From an uncultured Pseudomonadota bacterium (GTDB taxonomy: Bacteria; Pseudomonadota; Gammaproteobacteria; Ga0077536), in assembly GCA_903825645.1 (NCBI GenBank), contig CAIKBL010000081.1:1-64000 (forward strand): a stretch of DNA of 64,000 nt, written 5' to 3'. Under the pieces are notes generated by a model. That model was not told the origin of the DNA, ran no database searches, and worked only from the letters and a program-made list of their open reading frames with translations. Shown here piece by piece: positions 45,256 through 54,321 of the stretch. Made by a program: the position numbers and the translations under genes. Numbering within the stretch: position 1 is the first letter of the stretch; every line of letters starts with the position of its first letter.

Positions 45256-47474
45256 CGGCGGCGGCGCCCCGATTTTAGGGGTGGTGGCGTGGGTGGTGGC
45301 GCCAGGGCGAAATCAATTTTGCGATCATCGAGACTGACCCGCGCCACCACGACGGTCAGACGCTGACCCAATCCATATTCCTGCTGCTTTCGACGCCCCA
45401 CCATGCGGTGCCGAACCGGGTCAAAGTGATAGTAATCCTCGGGCAGCGCCGTGACATGAATCAGTCCTTCGACGAACGAATCGTCCAGTTGCACAAACAG
45501 ACCGAACGCCGTCACAGCACTGATGATCCCGACGAAATGCTGTCCAACTTTATCGAGCATGTACTCGCACTTCAGCCAGGCAACCGCATCTCGAGTCGCA
45601 TCGTCGGCTCGGCGTTCAGTCATCGAGCAGTGCTCGCCGAGCAAGAGCAGATCATCGGCCGGCGCCGGAAGTTTGGCGATCTGCTGTTTGAGCGCACGAT
45701 GGATCGCCAAATCAGGGTAGCGACGGATGGGTGAAGTGAAGTGCGCATAAGCCGTGAGGCCCAGCCCAAAATGGCCCTGATTATCGGGACTGTATACCGC
45801 CAGCTTCAAGCTTCGCATCAGGACGGTCTCAATCAGATGGCGGTCAGGTCGCGCACGGGCCTGTTCCAACACTTTCGAGAAATGTTGCGCGACCGGATGT
45901 TCCCCCCCCCCTAAATTGAGGCCTATCCCGGCTAAAAATTGGCGCAAGGCTTCGATTTTCTGAGCCTCGGGCAAAGCGTGGATCCGAAACAGCGCAGCTC
46001 GCCGATGTCGGATGAGATGTTCGGCCGCCGCCACATTGGCGGCAATCATGAATTCTTCGATCAACCGGTGGGCATCGCCGCGTTGGCGGGTTTCGATGCG
46101 CTCGATCTTGCGGGCGGCATCAAACACGAAAAGAGGCTCTACGCTGTCAATATCCAGCGCGCCGCGAACTTCTCGCTGGGTGCGCAACAGCTGATACAAC
46201 TCGTAAGCCACCCGGAGATGGCTTTCAAGACTGTCTTTCGCGAGATCTGACGGTGGCGCCGCCGCCAGCCATCCGGCAACTTCCTCGTAAATGAGGCGGG
46301 CACGGGAGCGAATAACGGCATTGGCGAACCGGGTGCGCGTACAGTTGCCCGCGGCGTCATAACGGAGCTCACAGACCATGGTCAGACGCTCGACGTCGGG
46401 ATTCAACGAGCAAATACCGTTCGACAGTTGCTCAGGAAGCATAGGGATCACCCGTGCAGGGAAATACACGGAGGTTCCCCGTTCCCGTGCCGCCCGATCG
46501 AGCACCGTCCCGGGACGCACGTAATGCGCGACATCGGCGATCGCGACATACAGCACAAAGCCTGACCGGGTCTTACGGCAGTACACCGCGTCGTCAAAAT
46601 CCCGCGCATCGACACCGTCGATCGTCACGAAAGGCAAATCGCGCAAATCCTCGCGATCGGCGTAGTCCGCTTCCACCACCGTGGCAGAAATCTGCCGTAA
46701 CTCGCGCGTCAGTCCCTCTGGCCAAGTGGTTGGTAATTCGTAGCTGCGGATGGCGATATCGATTTCCATCCCCGGCGCCATATGGTCACCTAACACCTCG
46801 CGTACATGTCCAATGGGTTGATAACGGCTGTCCGGCTGCTGATCGATGGTCACGACCACGATTTGTCCGTGTTTGGCACCCGCTTCCTTGCCCGGCGGGA
46901 TCAGGATGTCCTGATTGAGATGCCGGTTGTCGGGACTCACGACGGCGACCCCCCCTTCCTGGAAATAGCGTCCGACCACGTCGTGGTTCGCGCGCGACAG
47001 CACCTCCACCAGCGCGCCATACGGTCGGCCACGGTCGTCCTGACCGGCCAGTCGCACCAGCACCCGGTCGCCATGGAGCACGCGTCGCGCCTCCCGGGGC
47101 GCGAGGTAAATGTCCGCGTCACCCACGTCAGGCCTGACGAAAGCGAACCCGTCCGGATGTCCGATAACACGCCCCGGCAATAACTCCATCGCCCGCGCGA
47201 TCCCGAAACGCCGGTCCCGCGTCTCGAGCAACTGCCCGTCACGGACCATCGCCCGCAATCGCCGCTGCATCGCATGCATGGCGGGTCGATACCCGACATC
47301 CAGTGTCTTGGCGAGCGTCTTAAGGGTGCAGGGCGCGCCGCTTTTTTCAAGCTGCGCGAGAATCGCTTCACGACTCGGGATAACTAAAATTTCTGATTCA
47401 GAGGTTGGCATGTGCCGACAATAACGCGTGGCGGCGTCACGCGCGAGCACCCTGCAGTCGGAACGATGTCTCAT
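45252..47474 (-). CDS. rnr: Ribonuclease R
   Basis: 740 aa from 47474, or 719 aa from the ATG at 47411 (MPTSESEILVIPSREAIL), which aligns better with the family; however GGGGAG precedes the 47474 ATG and no Shine-Dalgarno precedes the other. Winged-helix start, two cold-shock domains, and the RNB active site TIDGVDARDFDDAVYC (near residue 290) with four Asp. LRSLKLAVYSPDNQGHFGL and HFTSPIRRYPDL follow, then an S1 domain. The Lys-rich tail of E. coli RNase R is reduced to a short Pro and Arg end. A 10-base G tract lies in the coding strand around 45902-45911. Confidence 0.95.
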   Translation of the reverse strand: MRHRSDCRVLARDAATRYCRHMPTSESEILVIPSREAILAQLEKSGAPCTLKTLAKTLDVGYRPAMHAMQRRLRAMVRDGQLLETRDRRFGIARAMELLPGRVIGHPDGFAFVRPDVGDADIYLAPREARRVLHGDRVLVRLAGQDDRGRPYGALVEVLSRANHDVVGRYFQEGGVAVVSPDNRHLNQDILIPPGKEAGAKHGQIVVVTIDQQPDSRYQPIGHVREVLGDHMAPGMEIDIAIRSYELPTTWPEGLTRELRQISATVVEADYADREDLRDLPFVTIDGVDARDFDDAVYCRKTRSGFVLYVAIADVAHYVRPGTVLDRAARERGTSVYFPARVIPMLPEQLSNGICSLNPDVERLTMVCELRYDAAGNCTRTRFANAVIRSRARLIYEEVAGWLAAAPPSDLAKDSLESHLRVAYELYQLLRTQREVRGALDIDSVEPLFVFDAARKIERIETRQRGDAHRLIEEFMIAANVAAAEHLIRHRRAALFRIHALPEAQKIEALRQFLAGIGLNLGGGEHPVAQHFSKVLEQARARPDRHLIETVLMRSLKLAVYSPDNQGHFGLGLTAYAHFTSPIRRYPDLAIHRALKQQIAKLPAPADDLLLLGEHCSMTERRADDATRDAVAWLKCEYMLDKVGQHFVGIISAVTAFGLFVQLDDSFVEGLIHVTALPEDYYHFDPVRHRMVGRRKQQEYGLGQRLTVVVARVSLDDRKIDFALAPPPTPPPLKSGRRRR
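45902..45911. repeat. 10-base homopolymer inside rnr
   Basis: Ten consecutive C on the plus strand (ten G in the coding strand) encoding the Gly run in NLGGGEHP. The frame continues correctly across it. It is a possible slippage site; a one-base change would truncate RNase R. Confidence 0.8.
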
Positions 47475-47515
47475 TGACTCCCCGGAGGGGGTCCGGTAGA
47501 TTTCGGCCCGCCTCA

Positions 47516-47600
47516 GCCGAGGTGGCGGAATTGGTAGACGCGCTGGTTTCAGGTATCAGTGGAGAAATCCGTGGAGGTTCGAGTCCTCTTCTCGGCACCA
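47516..47600 (+). tRNA. tRNA-Leu (anticodon CAG)
   Basis: Class II tRNA, 85 nt with encoded CCA. Acceptor GCCGAGG/TCTCGGC, D region with GGTAGA, anticodon stem CTGGT/ATCAG around loop TTCAGGT (anticodon CAG, reads CUG), a long variable arm TGGAGAAATCCG, and T-arm GGAGG TTCGAGT CCTCT. Lies divergent from rnr, 41 bases from the upstream of its two candidate starts. Confidence 0.97.
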
Positions 47601-47620
47601 AAGGCACATGCTCTTAGTCA

Positions 47621-47650
47621 CGCCAGGCGGAACCAGTCGTCCGTCTGGCG
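47621..47650. terminator. Hairpin between tRNA-Leu and exchanger gene
   Basis: CGCCAGGCGG and CCGTCTGGCG can pair over ten positions (one G-T) around a 10-base loop. It sits between tRNA-Leu and a convergent gene, where a bidirectional terminator would be expected. No T-run follows, so this is a moderate-confidence call. Confidence 0.4.
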
Positions 47651-47667
47651 AGCGCTTCGCCGACGGG

Positions 47668-48672
47668 TCACATCAGCAAACTGGCGACGTAACCTAGGTA
47701 GAGGGCACCGCTGATCCCGACGTGCCAGATTCGAACCCCCCCACGGCGCGCCTGCCAACACAACCAACCGGCAGAGGCGTAGGTCACCGCCGCGCCCGCG
47801 AGAATGGCCGGCGTCGGACTCCAGGGCGTGACCAGAATCCCCAAAGCGGGCAGCAAACATCCTTGGAACACCATGGCGCCGCTAATATTGCCCAGCGCCA
47901 AGGTGTCTTTTCCACGCCGGATCCAAAGCACACTATTTATATTTTCTGGCAATTCCGTGGCAACCGGCACCAGTAACAACGAGAGCAAGAGTGCGGAAAC
48001 GCCCCAATGGGCAGCGGCCGTCGTGACCGCGATCACACACCCTTCCGCCCCGAATATCAGCAACCCCAGGCCCAGCCCCAACTGGAGCACCACCACCGCC
48101 ACGTGGTCGGGCAGACCCACCCGGCAAAGGTGTAACGGCCCGTGCGCGCGGGTACCATGTCCTTCGCGGTTCAATTGCGCGTTCGTCGCGAAAACCCGAA
48201 AGACATAACCGAGGTAAACCCCAATCAGCGCCAGTGCAAGGAACACCCGTGCCAAGTGGTAGGACGTCGGTAGCGCAAACCCAAGACAGGCGACGCCGAA
48301 CCCCAGCAGGAAAAAAGTCAGATCTCGAGCAAGTCCGTTACCTCCGGGAGCTAGTTTACCGTGCCACCCGCGACGGGACAGAACCGCAAGACCCGTCAAA
48401 AACATGGTCAGCGTCGCCAACATCAGCGGCGCCCCCAGAATGGCGCCGACCCCGATATCCGTACTGGTTTTGACGCTCGCGGTGCCGCCAAAAATGGCGA
48501 CGATAGGGATCGTACTTTCAGGCATGGCGGTCGCCATGGCTGCGAGCAGGGAGCCGGTGACGCCGTCAGACAAACCGAGGCGCTCGCCGTAATGCTCGAG
48601 TGCGTTAGTGAATAATTCAGCGGCGAGGAAAATTATCGCCAGCATGAGCAGTAACTGCAGCGTCAGACTCAT
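47668..48672 (-). CDS. Sodium/calcium exchanger family membrane protein
   Basis: 334 aa, about ten membrane segments in two inverted halves. The two alpha repeats are visible: LSDGVTGSLLAAMATAMPES (near residue 35) and LLVPVATELPENINSVLWIRRG (near 235), each with the acidic residue used for cation binding (PES and ELPEN). Would exchange Ca2+ (or another cation) for Na+ or H+ across the inner membrane. A loop with LNREGHGTRAHGPLH separates the halves. Confidence 0.9.
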   Translation of the reverse strand: MSLTLQLLLMLAIIFLAAELFTNALEHYGERLGLSDGVTGSLLAAMATAMPESTIPIVAIFGGTASVKTSTDIGVGAILGAPLMLATLTMFLTGLAVLSRRGWHGKLAPGGNGLARDLTFFLLGFGVACLGFALPTSYHLARVFLALALIGVYLGYVFRVFATNAQLNREGHGTRAHGPLHLCRVGLPDHVAVVVLQLGLGLGLLIFGAEGCVIAVTTAAAHWGVSALLLSLLLVPVATELPENINSVLWIRRGKDTLALGNISGAMVFQGCLLPALGILVTPWSPTPAILAGAAVTYASAGWLCWQARRGGVRIWHVGISGALYLGYVASLLM

Positions 48673-48751
48673 GTTACCCTCGCGTGCGCCACCGGCTTGG
48701 GCAACCGCGCCATGGGAGCCTGTCCGTTATTGAAATTTGGGGTTGAAATTT

Positions 48752-49561
48752 GTGGAAGCGCTATATGTAAAGGCATTTTTACTCGGCATTGTGGAGGGGT
48801 TGACCGAATTCCTGCCCGTCTCCAGTACCGGTCATTTGATCATCGCCAGTCATTGGTTGGGTTTCGATAGCGAGCACGCCGCGTCGTCATTCGAGGTATT
48901 CATTCAATTAGGTGCCATTCTAGCGGTCTGCTGGTATTTCCGCGCCCGGATAGCCACGGTGATGCAGGGACTCGGGCGGACCGCGCCGAGTAACCGCTTT
49001 GCCCTGAACATTACCATTGCTTTCCTCCCCGCCGCCGTTATTGGACTCCTAAGCTACCATCAAATTAAAGCCCTGCTGTTTTCACCTTGGGTCGTGGCCT
49101 GGGCCATGGTCATCGGCGGCGTGTTGATCCTGTTGATCGAGTGGCGTCTTGGCGCGGCGCGCATCCAGGCCATTGACGACATCAAACCCCGCCATGCCCT
49201 GCAGATTGGTTGCGCACAGGTGCTTGCGCTAATCCCGGGTGCCTCCCGCTCGGGGGCCACCATCATGGGCGGCTTACTCAGCGGTTTGGATCGAAAAACC
49301 GCTACGGAGTTTTCATTTTTCCTCGCGATGCCCGTGATGTTCTCAGCCACCGTATTTGACCTCGCCAAGAACTGGCGGGCGCTCAGCGTCGACGATATTG
49401 GCATCTTCGGCGTAGGATTTATTACGGCATTTGTGAGCGCCCTGCTTACCGTGAAATTCCTCTTGCAATTCGTCTCACGCCACAGTTTTGCGGTTTTCGC
49501 CTGGTATCGCCTTGCATTTGGGGCGTTCCTACTCTGGCACTATCGACCAGGCGCCAGCTAA
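48752..49561 (+). CDS. uppP: Undecaprenyl-diphosphatase UppP (BacA)
   Basis: 269 aa from GTG (MEALYVKAF); TTG codons at 48737 and 48743 would add a few residues and cannot be excluded. Active-site motifs GIVEGLTEFLPVSSTGHL (near residue 12) and LIPGASRSGATIMGGLLSGLDRK (near 168) are intact. Multi-pass membrane enzyme that dephosphorylates undecaprenyl pyrophosphate for cell-wall lipid carrier recycling. Stands alone, divergent from the exchanger. Confidence 0.95.
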   Translation: MEALYVKAFLLGIVEGLTEFLPVSSTGHLIIASHWLGFDSEHAASSFEVFIQLGAILAVCWYFRARIATVMQGLGRTAPSNRFALNITIAFLPAAVIGLLSYHQIKALLFSPWVVAWAMVIGGVLILLIEWRLGAARIQAIDDIKPRHALQIGCAQVLALIPGASRSGATIMGGLLSGLDRKTATEFSFFLAMPVMFSATVFDLAKNWRALSVDDIGIFGVGFITAFVSALLTVKFLLQFVSRHSFAVFAWYRLAFGAFLLWHYRPGAS

Positions 49562-49589
49562 ACCGACCGGATATGCCGGGGAGATAGGT

Positions 49590-49608
49590 CGATATAGCAA
49601 GAATATCG
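49590..49608. promoter_or_regulatory. Inverted repeat upstream of cysJ
   Basis: CGATAT and ATATCG separated by 7 bases, about 70 bases before the probable cysJ start. A perfect 6+6 repeat in the only non-coding region in front of a sulfur-assimilation operon could be an operator. No known consensus can be assigned with confidence. Confidence 0.25.
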
Positions 49609-49703
49609 TTCCGCCTCTCCGGCCGGACGCCTAGACTGCCGGTGGCAATCCCCGGTAACGAGAAGCAAGGAATCGACGCGTGTCATCGACAGTGACTGCT
49701 CTG

Positions 49704-49715
49704 CCCCCCCCCCCC
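49704..49715. repeat. 12-C homopolymer at the 5' end of cysJ
   Basis: Twelve consecutive C. The GTG at 49680, with AAGGA 8 bases upstream, reads through the tract into a wrong frame that stops soon after. With 13 or 10 C it would enter the cysJ frame and give an N-terminus starting MSSTVTALPPPPLNRDQL, which fits CysJ homologues. Confidence 0.85.
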
Positions 49716-49759
49716 TCAATCGGGACCAGCTGGCCCGCCTGGATCAGGCCGCGAGCGGT

Positions 49760-51490
49760 TTGACGGGCGCGCAGCTCCAGTGGGCCAGCGGCTACCTCGC
49801 CGGACGCGCGGCAGCCGATCAGGCGCAGGGCGCTGCGCCAACCTTAAGACCCGAGAACAGCAAGGCGGGACAAAGCCTAGCCATTTTTTATGGTTCCCAA
49901 ACCGGTAACAGTCGGCGGCTGGCCGAACTCGCCCACGCACAAGCGACGGCCCAACAAATGCCAGCCCGGCTGATCAATCTCGCCGATTATTCGCCGCGTT
50001 TGCTCAAACAAGAAAGCGTCGCGGTGTTCATCGTGAGCACCCAAGGGGATGGCGATCCGCCGGAAGACGCCGTCTCGTTTTTCGAGTTTCTGCACGCGGC
50101 TAACGCGCCCCGTCTGGAGAAGCTCAAATTCAGCGTTCTTGCCTTAGGCGATTCGAGTTACCCGTATTTTTGCCAGGCTGGCCGTGTTCTTGACGAGCGC
50201 CTTCTGGTACTCGGCGCCACGGCACTACAGGTTCGCATGGACTGCGATCTCGATTTCAGTGCCGCGGCCACGGGATGGACCGATGCGGTCATCGGGCAGG
50301 CGGCGAATCTGTTGAAGCCGCTCACGCTGCCCCAGGTCACGATTATCGAGACCGCTGCGAGCGCGATCCGCGCCGCAGAAGCGGGCAAGCAGACACGCGG
50401 CGAACTGCTGCTCAACCAACGGTTGAGCGGCCGCCATTCAGGGAAGGACGTTCGCCATTTGGAATTCGCGTTCGCGGATGCGAATTTCACTTACGAACCC
50501 GGCGACGGCATCTCAGTACAGCCACAGAACGCGAACGTCTTGGTAGAAGAAATCCTCGAGACACTGCGCGCGAGCGGTACGGTGCAGGTCGAGCGCCCTG
50601 GCGGCAGGTCCCGTCAATTAGTGGAAATTCTGACCGAAGAGGTAGAGCTCACGCTCATCAACCGCCAGCTCCTGAGCGCCCTCGAGGCACGCACGGGGCA
50701 CGCTGGCCTGCAACATCTGCTGGCGACAGCGCATGCCGCCGAGTTTGCACATTATCTGGAAACTCACCAAGTCATCGATGTGCTTCGGGATTTTCCGGCG
50801 GAGCTCTCGCCCGCAGAGTTCGTCAGCCTGCTACGGCCGCTTGGACGCCGAACGTACTCTATCGCCTCTTCGAGTGCGGCGACGCCGGATGAAGCCCACT
50901 TACTCGTTGCGGTGGTCGAGTCGCGTAACCTGCATGGGACACGCCTCGGCGCGGCGTCGAATTTTCTTGCCGCCATGACACCCGGATCTGAACTCACCCT
51001 GCATCTGGAAGTAAACCCGACCTTTCATCTTCCTGCTGATGACGCGACTCCTCTGATCATGATCGGCCCCGGGACGGGCGTTGCCCCCTTCCGCGCCTTT
51101 GTCGCCGAACGCGCAGCGCGTGGAGCACAGGGCCGGCACTGGCTCTTTTTTGGCGAGCGCACGCATCGCGAAGATTTTCTCTATCAAACGGAGTGGCAAA
51201 AAGCGCTGGCACAAGGCCACTTGCACCGCCTGGACGTTGCCTTTTCGCGAGACCAGGCGCACAAGGATTATGTCCAACACCGCATTGTGGAAAATGCACG
51301 AGACTGCTACGCCTGGCTGGAAGAAGGTGCCGCCCTATACGTCTGCGGCGATGCCAAACGTATGGCCAAAGATGTGCATGCCGCACTCCTCGAGGCTATC
51401 CGCCTAGGCAGTGGCAGCGACGAGGATGGGGCCCGTGAATACCTTCAGAACCTGCAACGCAACGGTCGTTACCGACGTGACGTATATTGA
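49760..51490 (+). CDS. cysJ: Sulfite reductase (NADPH) flavoprotein alpha subunit, 5' end out of frame
   Basis: 576 aa from TTG. Flavodoxin domain with SLAIFYGSQTGNSRRLAEL (near residue 38) and LALGDSSYPYFCQ; FAD domain (RTYSIASS near 375); NADPH domain (IGPGTGVAPFRAF near 435; YVCGDAKRMAKDV); C-terminal RYRRDVY. Moves electrons from NADPH to CysI. The same frame continues upstream of the TTG as NRDQLARLDQAASG, which aligns with CysJ N-termini, but without a start codon. The likely start (GTG 49680) is in another frame across a 12-C tract. Either a sequencing artefact or a phase-variable slippage site. cysI follows by 3 bases. Confidence 0.93.
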   Translation: MTGAQLQWASGYLAGRAAADQAQGAAPTLRPENSKAGQSLAIFYGSQTGNSRRLAELAHAQATAQQMPARLINLADYSPRLLKQESVAVFIVSTQGDGDPPEDAVSFFEFLHAANAPRLEKLKFSVLALGDSSYPYFCQAGRVLDERLLVLGATALQVRMDCDLDFSAAATGWTDAVIGQAANLLKPLTLPQVTIIETAASAIRAAEAGKQTRGELLLNQRLSGRHSGKDVRHLEFAFADANFTYEPGDGISVQPQNANVLVEEILETLRASGTVQVERPGGRSRQLVEILTEEVELTLINRQLLSALEARTGHAGLQHLLATAHAAEFAHYLETHQVIDVLRDFPAELSPAEFVSLLRPLGRRTYSIASSSAATPDEAHLLVAVVESRNLHGTRLGAASNFLAAMTPGSELTLHLEVNPTFHLPADDATPLIMIGPGTGVAPFRAFVAERAARGAQGRHWLFFGERTHREDFLYQTEWQKALAQGHLHRLDVAFSRDQAHKDYVQHRIVENARDCYAWLEEGAALYVCGDAKRMAKDVHAALLEAIRLGSGSDEDGAREYLQNLQRNGRYRRDVY

Positions 51491-51493
51491 ATC

Positions 51494-53230
51494 ATGACCG
51501 AAAAAAATCTATCACCCGTCGAAGGCATCAAAACGCGCAGTCGCCACCTGCGGGGCAGTATCGTGGAGAGTCTGCGTGAGCCCCTCAGCGGCGCCATGCA
51601 TGAAGATGACACCCATCTCATCAAATTCCATGGGATCTACCAGCAGGACGATCGCGATCTGCGGGCAGAGCGCCGCTCACAACGCCTCGAGCCAGCCTAC
51701 CAGTTCATGATCCGCGCGCGTGTTCCCGCCGGACGCTGTACCTCGGCGCAGTGGCTCGCGATGGACCAGATTGCCCGAACCTGGGCGAATCAAACTTTGC
51801 GCTTGACCACCCGACAGGCTTTCCAGTTTCACGGCATATTGAAACGCGACTTAAAGCCGTCGATTGCCGCCATTAATCACGCGCTGCTCGATACACTTGC
51901 TGCCTGCGGTGACGTGAACCGCAATGTCATGGGCACTACCCTGCCGTTTCCAACGGCCCTGCGCGGCCAGATCAACGATCTGTGTCAACGCTTAAGCGAT
52001 CACCTGACGCCGCGCACCCGCGCCTACCATGAAATATGGCTCGATGAGCAACTGATCGCCAGCAGCGTCCAGGAGATTGAGCCAATCTATGGGTCAACCT
52101 ACCTGCCGCGCAAGTTTAAAATCGGGATAGCGGTGCCGCCCGATAATGATGTCGACATTTACTCGCAGGATCTGGGCTTTATCGCCATCGTTGAGCATGG
52201 GGAATTGGTCGGCTTCAACGTCACTGCCGGGGGTGGGCTTGGCATGTCACATGGCGAATTCCAGACCTATCCGCGGCTGGGCGATCTGCTCGGGTTCTGC
52301 ACGACGCCTGAAGTCCTTGCGGTTGCAGAAGCGATCGTCGCCACGCAGCGAGATTTCGGGGATCGCACAAACCGCAAGCACGCGCGGCTAAAGTACACGA
52401 TTGACACGCTCGGACTCGCCCGTTTCAAACGCGAAGTCGAAGCCCGACTTGCGCACCCGCTGCGCCCAGCCCGCGCTTTTCAGTTCACCCACAACGGAGA
52501 CCGCTATGGGTGGCAGGAAGAGACCGACGGCACGAGTCACTTCACGGTCTATCTCGACAGTGGGCGGGTGCAGGACACGCCAACCCAACAGGCGCTCAGC
52601 GGTCTGCGCGCTATTGCCGAAGCGGATCTGGCTACTTTTTACCTCACACCGAACCAGAACGTCGTACTCGGGCATATTGCGCCCGAGAACCGTGAACGTG
52701 TGCAGGCGCTGCTGGCCAAGCACGGGCTCGGTGAGGCGCACATATCCCCTACCCGTGGACTTTCGATCGCCTGCGTCGGTTTCCCCACCTGCGGGCTGGC
52801 GATGGCCGAAAGCGAACGCTACCTCGTCCCCTTCGTTTCCCGTCTCGAAGCCTTGCAGACACGCCTGGGATTAGCGGATGCGGCGATGACGATCCGGATC
52901 ACAGGATGTCCGAACGGCTGCGGCCGACCCTATCTTGCGGAAATCGCGCTCGTCGGTAAGGCGCCGGGCCGTTACAACTTGTACCTCGGCGGCGCCTTTA
53001 ACGGGACGCGTCTGAATGTACCGTATCGCGAGAGTGCCTCCGAAGAGGACATTCTGCTGACGCTCGAGCCCTTATTCGTCCGCTACGCCGCAGAACGGAC
53101 AGCACAGGAGCGCTTCGGAGATTACCTGGTGCGCACCGGCGTCGTCCCGGCAATTCTGGTGGGCACTGAATTCGCCCAAGTGGCACAGACACTTGCGGAG
53201 CGCCGTAGCTCACCCGCACCGTCATCCTAA
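51494..53230 (+). CDS. cysI: Sulfite reductase (NADPH) hemoprotein beta subunit
   Basis: 578 aa. Two duplicated ferredoxin-like/siroheme halves; substrate-binding Arg/Lys in TLRLTTRQAFQFHG (near residue 100) and KHARLKYTID; siroheme-[4Fe-4S] ligands CVGFPTC (near 425) and TGCPNGCGRPY (near 470). Six-electron reduction of sulfite to sulfide for cysteine synthesis. Needs siroheme, connecting it to the CysG-like protein encoded at 17.2 kb. Complex with CysJ. Confidence 0.97.
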   Translation: MTEKNLSPVEGIKTRSRHLRGSIVESLREPLSGAMHEDDTHLIKFHGIYQQDDRDLRAERRSQRLEPAYQFMIRARVPAGRCTSAQWLAMDQIARTWANQTLRLTTRQAFQFHGILKRDLKPSIAAINHALLDTLAACGDVNRNVMGTTLPFPTALRGQINDLCQRLSDHLTPRTRAYHEIWLDEQLIASSVQEIEPIYGSTYLPRKFKIGIAVPPDNDVDIYSQDLGFIAIVEHGELVGFNVTAGGGLGMSHGEFQTYPRLGDLLGFCTTPEVLAVAEAIVATQRDFGDRTNRKHARLKYTIDTLGLARFKREVEARLAHPLRPARAFQFTHNGDRYGWQEETDGTSHFTVYLDSGRVQDTPTQQALSGLRAIAEADLATFYLTPNQNVVLGHIAPENRERVQALLAKHGLGEAHISPTRGLSIACVGFPTCGLAMAESERYLVPFVSRLEALQTRLGLADAAMTIRITGCPNGCGRPYLAEIALVGKAPGRYNLYLGGAFNGTRLNVPYRESASEEDILLTLEPLFVRYAAERTAQERFGDYLVRTGVVPAILVGTEFAQVAQTLAERRSSPAPSS

Positions 53231-53416
53231 ACCGGCAGACTTTCGGCTGGCGCTCGTCTTTGCTGTGGTCGACTCGTGGGCGAATCGCCGGGGTCGCGAG
53301 CGGCATACCCCTAGACATGAACGTTATATGAATTTATAAAGTGTTCGGTAGGCCCAGCTCGTCCAGCGGGTCGATACCAAGTTTCATTAACGTTCTCACT
53401 CACCCGGAGCGCCTCG

Positions 53417-53887
53417 ATGCTTGCATTATATTTTCCGTCAGGCGTGCTGCATTATTTGCTCGGCGGCATTTTCATTGGCAGCGCCGTCAGTCTTGCATTT
53501 CTGACCACCGGTCTGGTGACGGGCATGAGCACGGTATTCAGTTCGACCTGGTCCTATCTGTCGCGCCTCAGCTTCTTTCAGGAGCCCCGGCTCGTCAACT
53601 CGCGCCAATGGCGACTGGTGCTTGCCCTCGGACTCATCCTGGGCGCCGCGCTCTGGATGATAACGTTCGGTGGCGCGACACCGGCGCACACCGCGATCCC
53701 GTGGTGGCGTCTACTGGTGGGGGGTTTTATAGCGGGTTTCGGCGCCCGTCTGAGCAACGGTTGCACCTCTGGACACGGCATTTGTGGCCTGGCTTCCCTG
53801 CAGACACCCTCGTTGCTCGCGGTGAGCGTGTTTCTAGCCACCGCAATACTAACGGCCAATCTGGTCCTGTATCTGGGTGGTGTCTGA
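53417..53887 (+). CDS. YeeE/YedE-family permease subunit, first half
   Basis: 156 aa inner-membrane protein with four to five hydrophobic helices. FGARLSNGCTSGHGICGLA (near residue 115) is the conserved Cys motif of the YeeE/YedE family, whose TsuA member takes up thiosulfate. Half-size proteins of this kind occur as pairs (PmpA/PmpB type). Starts 186 bases after cysI, ends in a TGATG junction with the second half. Confidence 0.88.
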   Translation: MLALYFPSGVLHYLLGGIFIGSAVSLAFLTTGLVTGMSTVFSSTWSYLSRLSFFQEPRLVNSRQWRLVLALGLILGAALWMITFGGATPAHTAIPWWRLLVGGFIAGFGARLSNGCTSGHGICGLASLQTPSLLAVSVFLATAILTANLVLYLGGV

Positions 53888-54321
53888 TGAAACCACAATC
53901 TCTCGTCGCCGTCCTCTTGAGCGGTGTCTTGTTCGGTTTTGGTCTTGCGGTGTCTACCATGATTCAGCCGGAAGTCGTGCTGAGCTTCCTACGTCTGCAG
54001 GACCTGGGTCTGTTGTTGGTACTAGGCGGCGGCGCCTCGGTCACCGCAATGACATACCAATGCGCGCCGCGCCTGTTTAAGCGTCCGCTGTTTGAAGCCA
54101 GTTTTGGCCGGCATGCCGCGAGCCTCAATCGCCAGACCCTCGGGGGTGCCGCGCTATTCGGCATCGGCTGGGGCCTCTCCGGGGTGTGTCCGGGGCCTGC
54201 GATAGCTGGACTGGGCGCGGGAAACGGCATGCTGCTTTATGCGCTCGGGGGAATGCTGGCGGGCGCTTACTGCCAAGGCTGGGTCGCGAGCCGCCGCGCC
54301 CCGGCGTCACGCGGCACCTGA
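53887..54321 (+). CDS. YeeE/YedE-family permease subunit, second half
   Basis: 144 aa from the ATG overlapping the previous stop by one base; the frame is open further upstream, but those residues are antisense-like and overlap the first subunit. Three to four helices; GFGLAVSTMIQPEVVLSFL near the start and GIGWGLSGVCPGPAIAGLG (near residue 105) with the conserved Cys-Pro-Gly. Works with the first half as a sulfur-compound transporter (thiosulfate is the best guess), consistent with cysJI next door. Confidence 0.88.
   Translation: MKPQSLVAVLLSGVLFGFGLAVSTMIQPEVVLSFLRLQDLGLLLVLGGGASVTAMTYQCAPRLFKRPLFEASFGRHAASLNRQTLGGAALFGIGWGLSGVCPGPAIAGLGAGNGMLLYALGGMLAGAYCQGWVASRRAPASRGT

Noticed and set aside
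53341..53886. Extended start for the second YeeE/YedE subunit
   Set aside because: The added residues overlap the first subunit in another frame and are Arg/His-rich, unlike a membrane protein; the ATG overlapping the previous stop fits the family.
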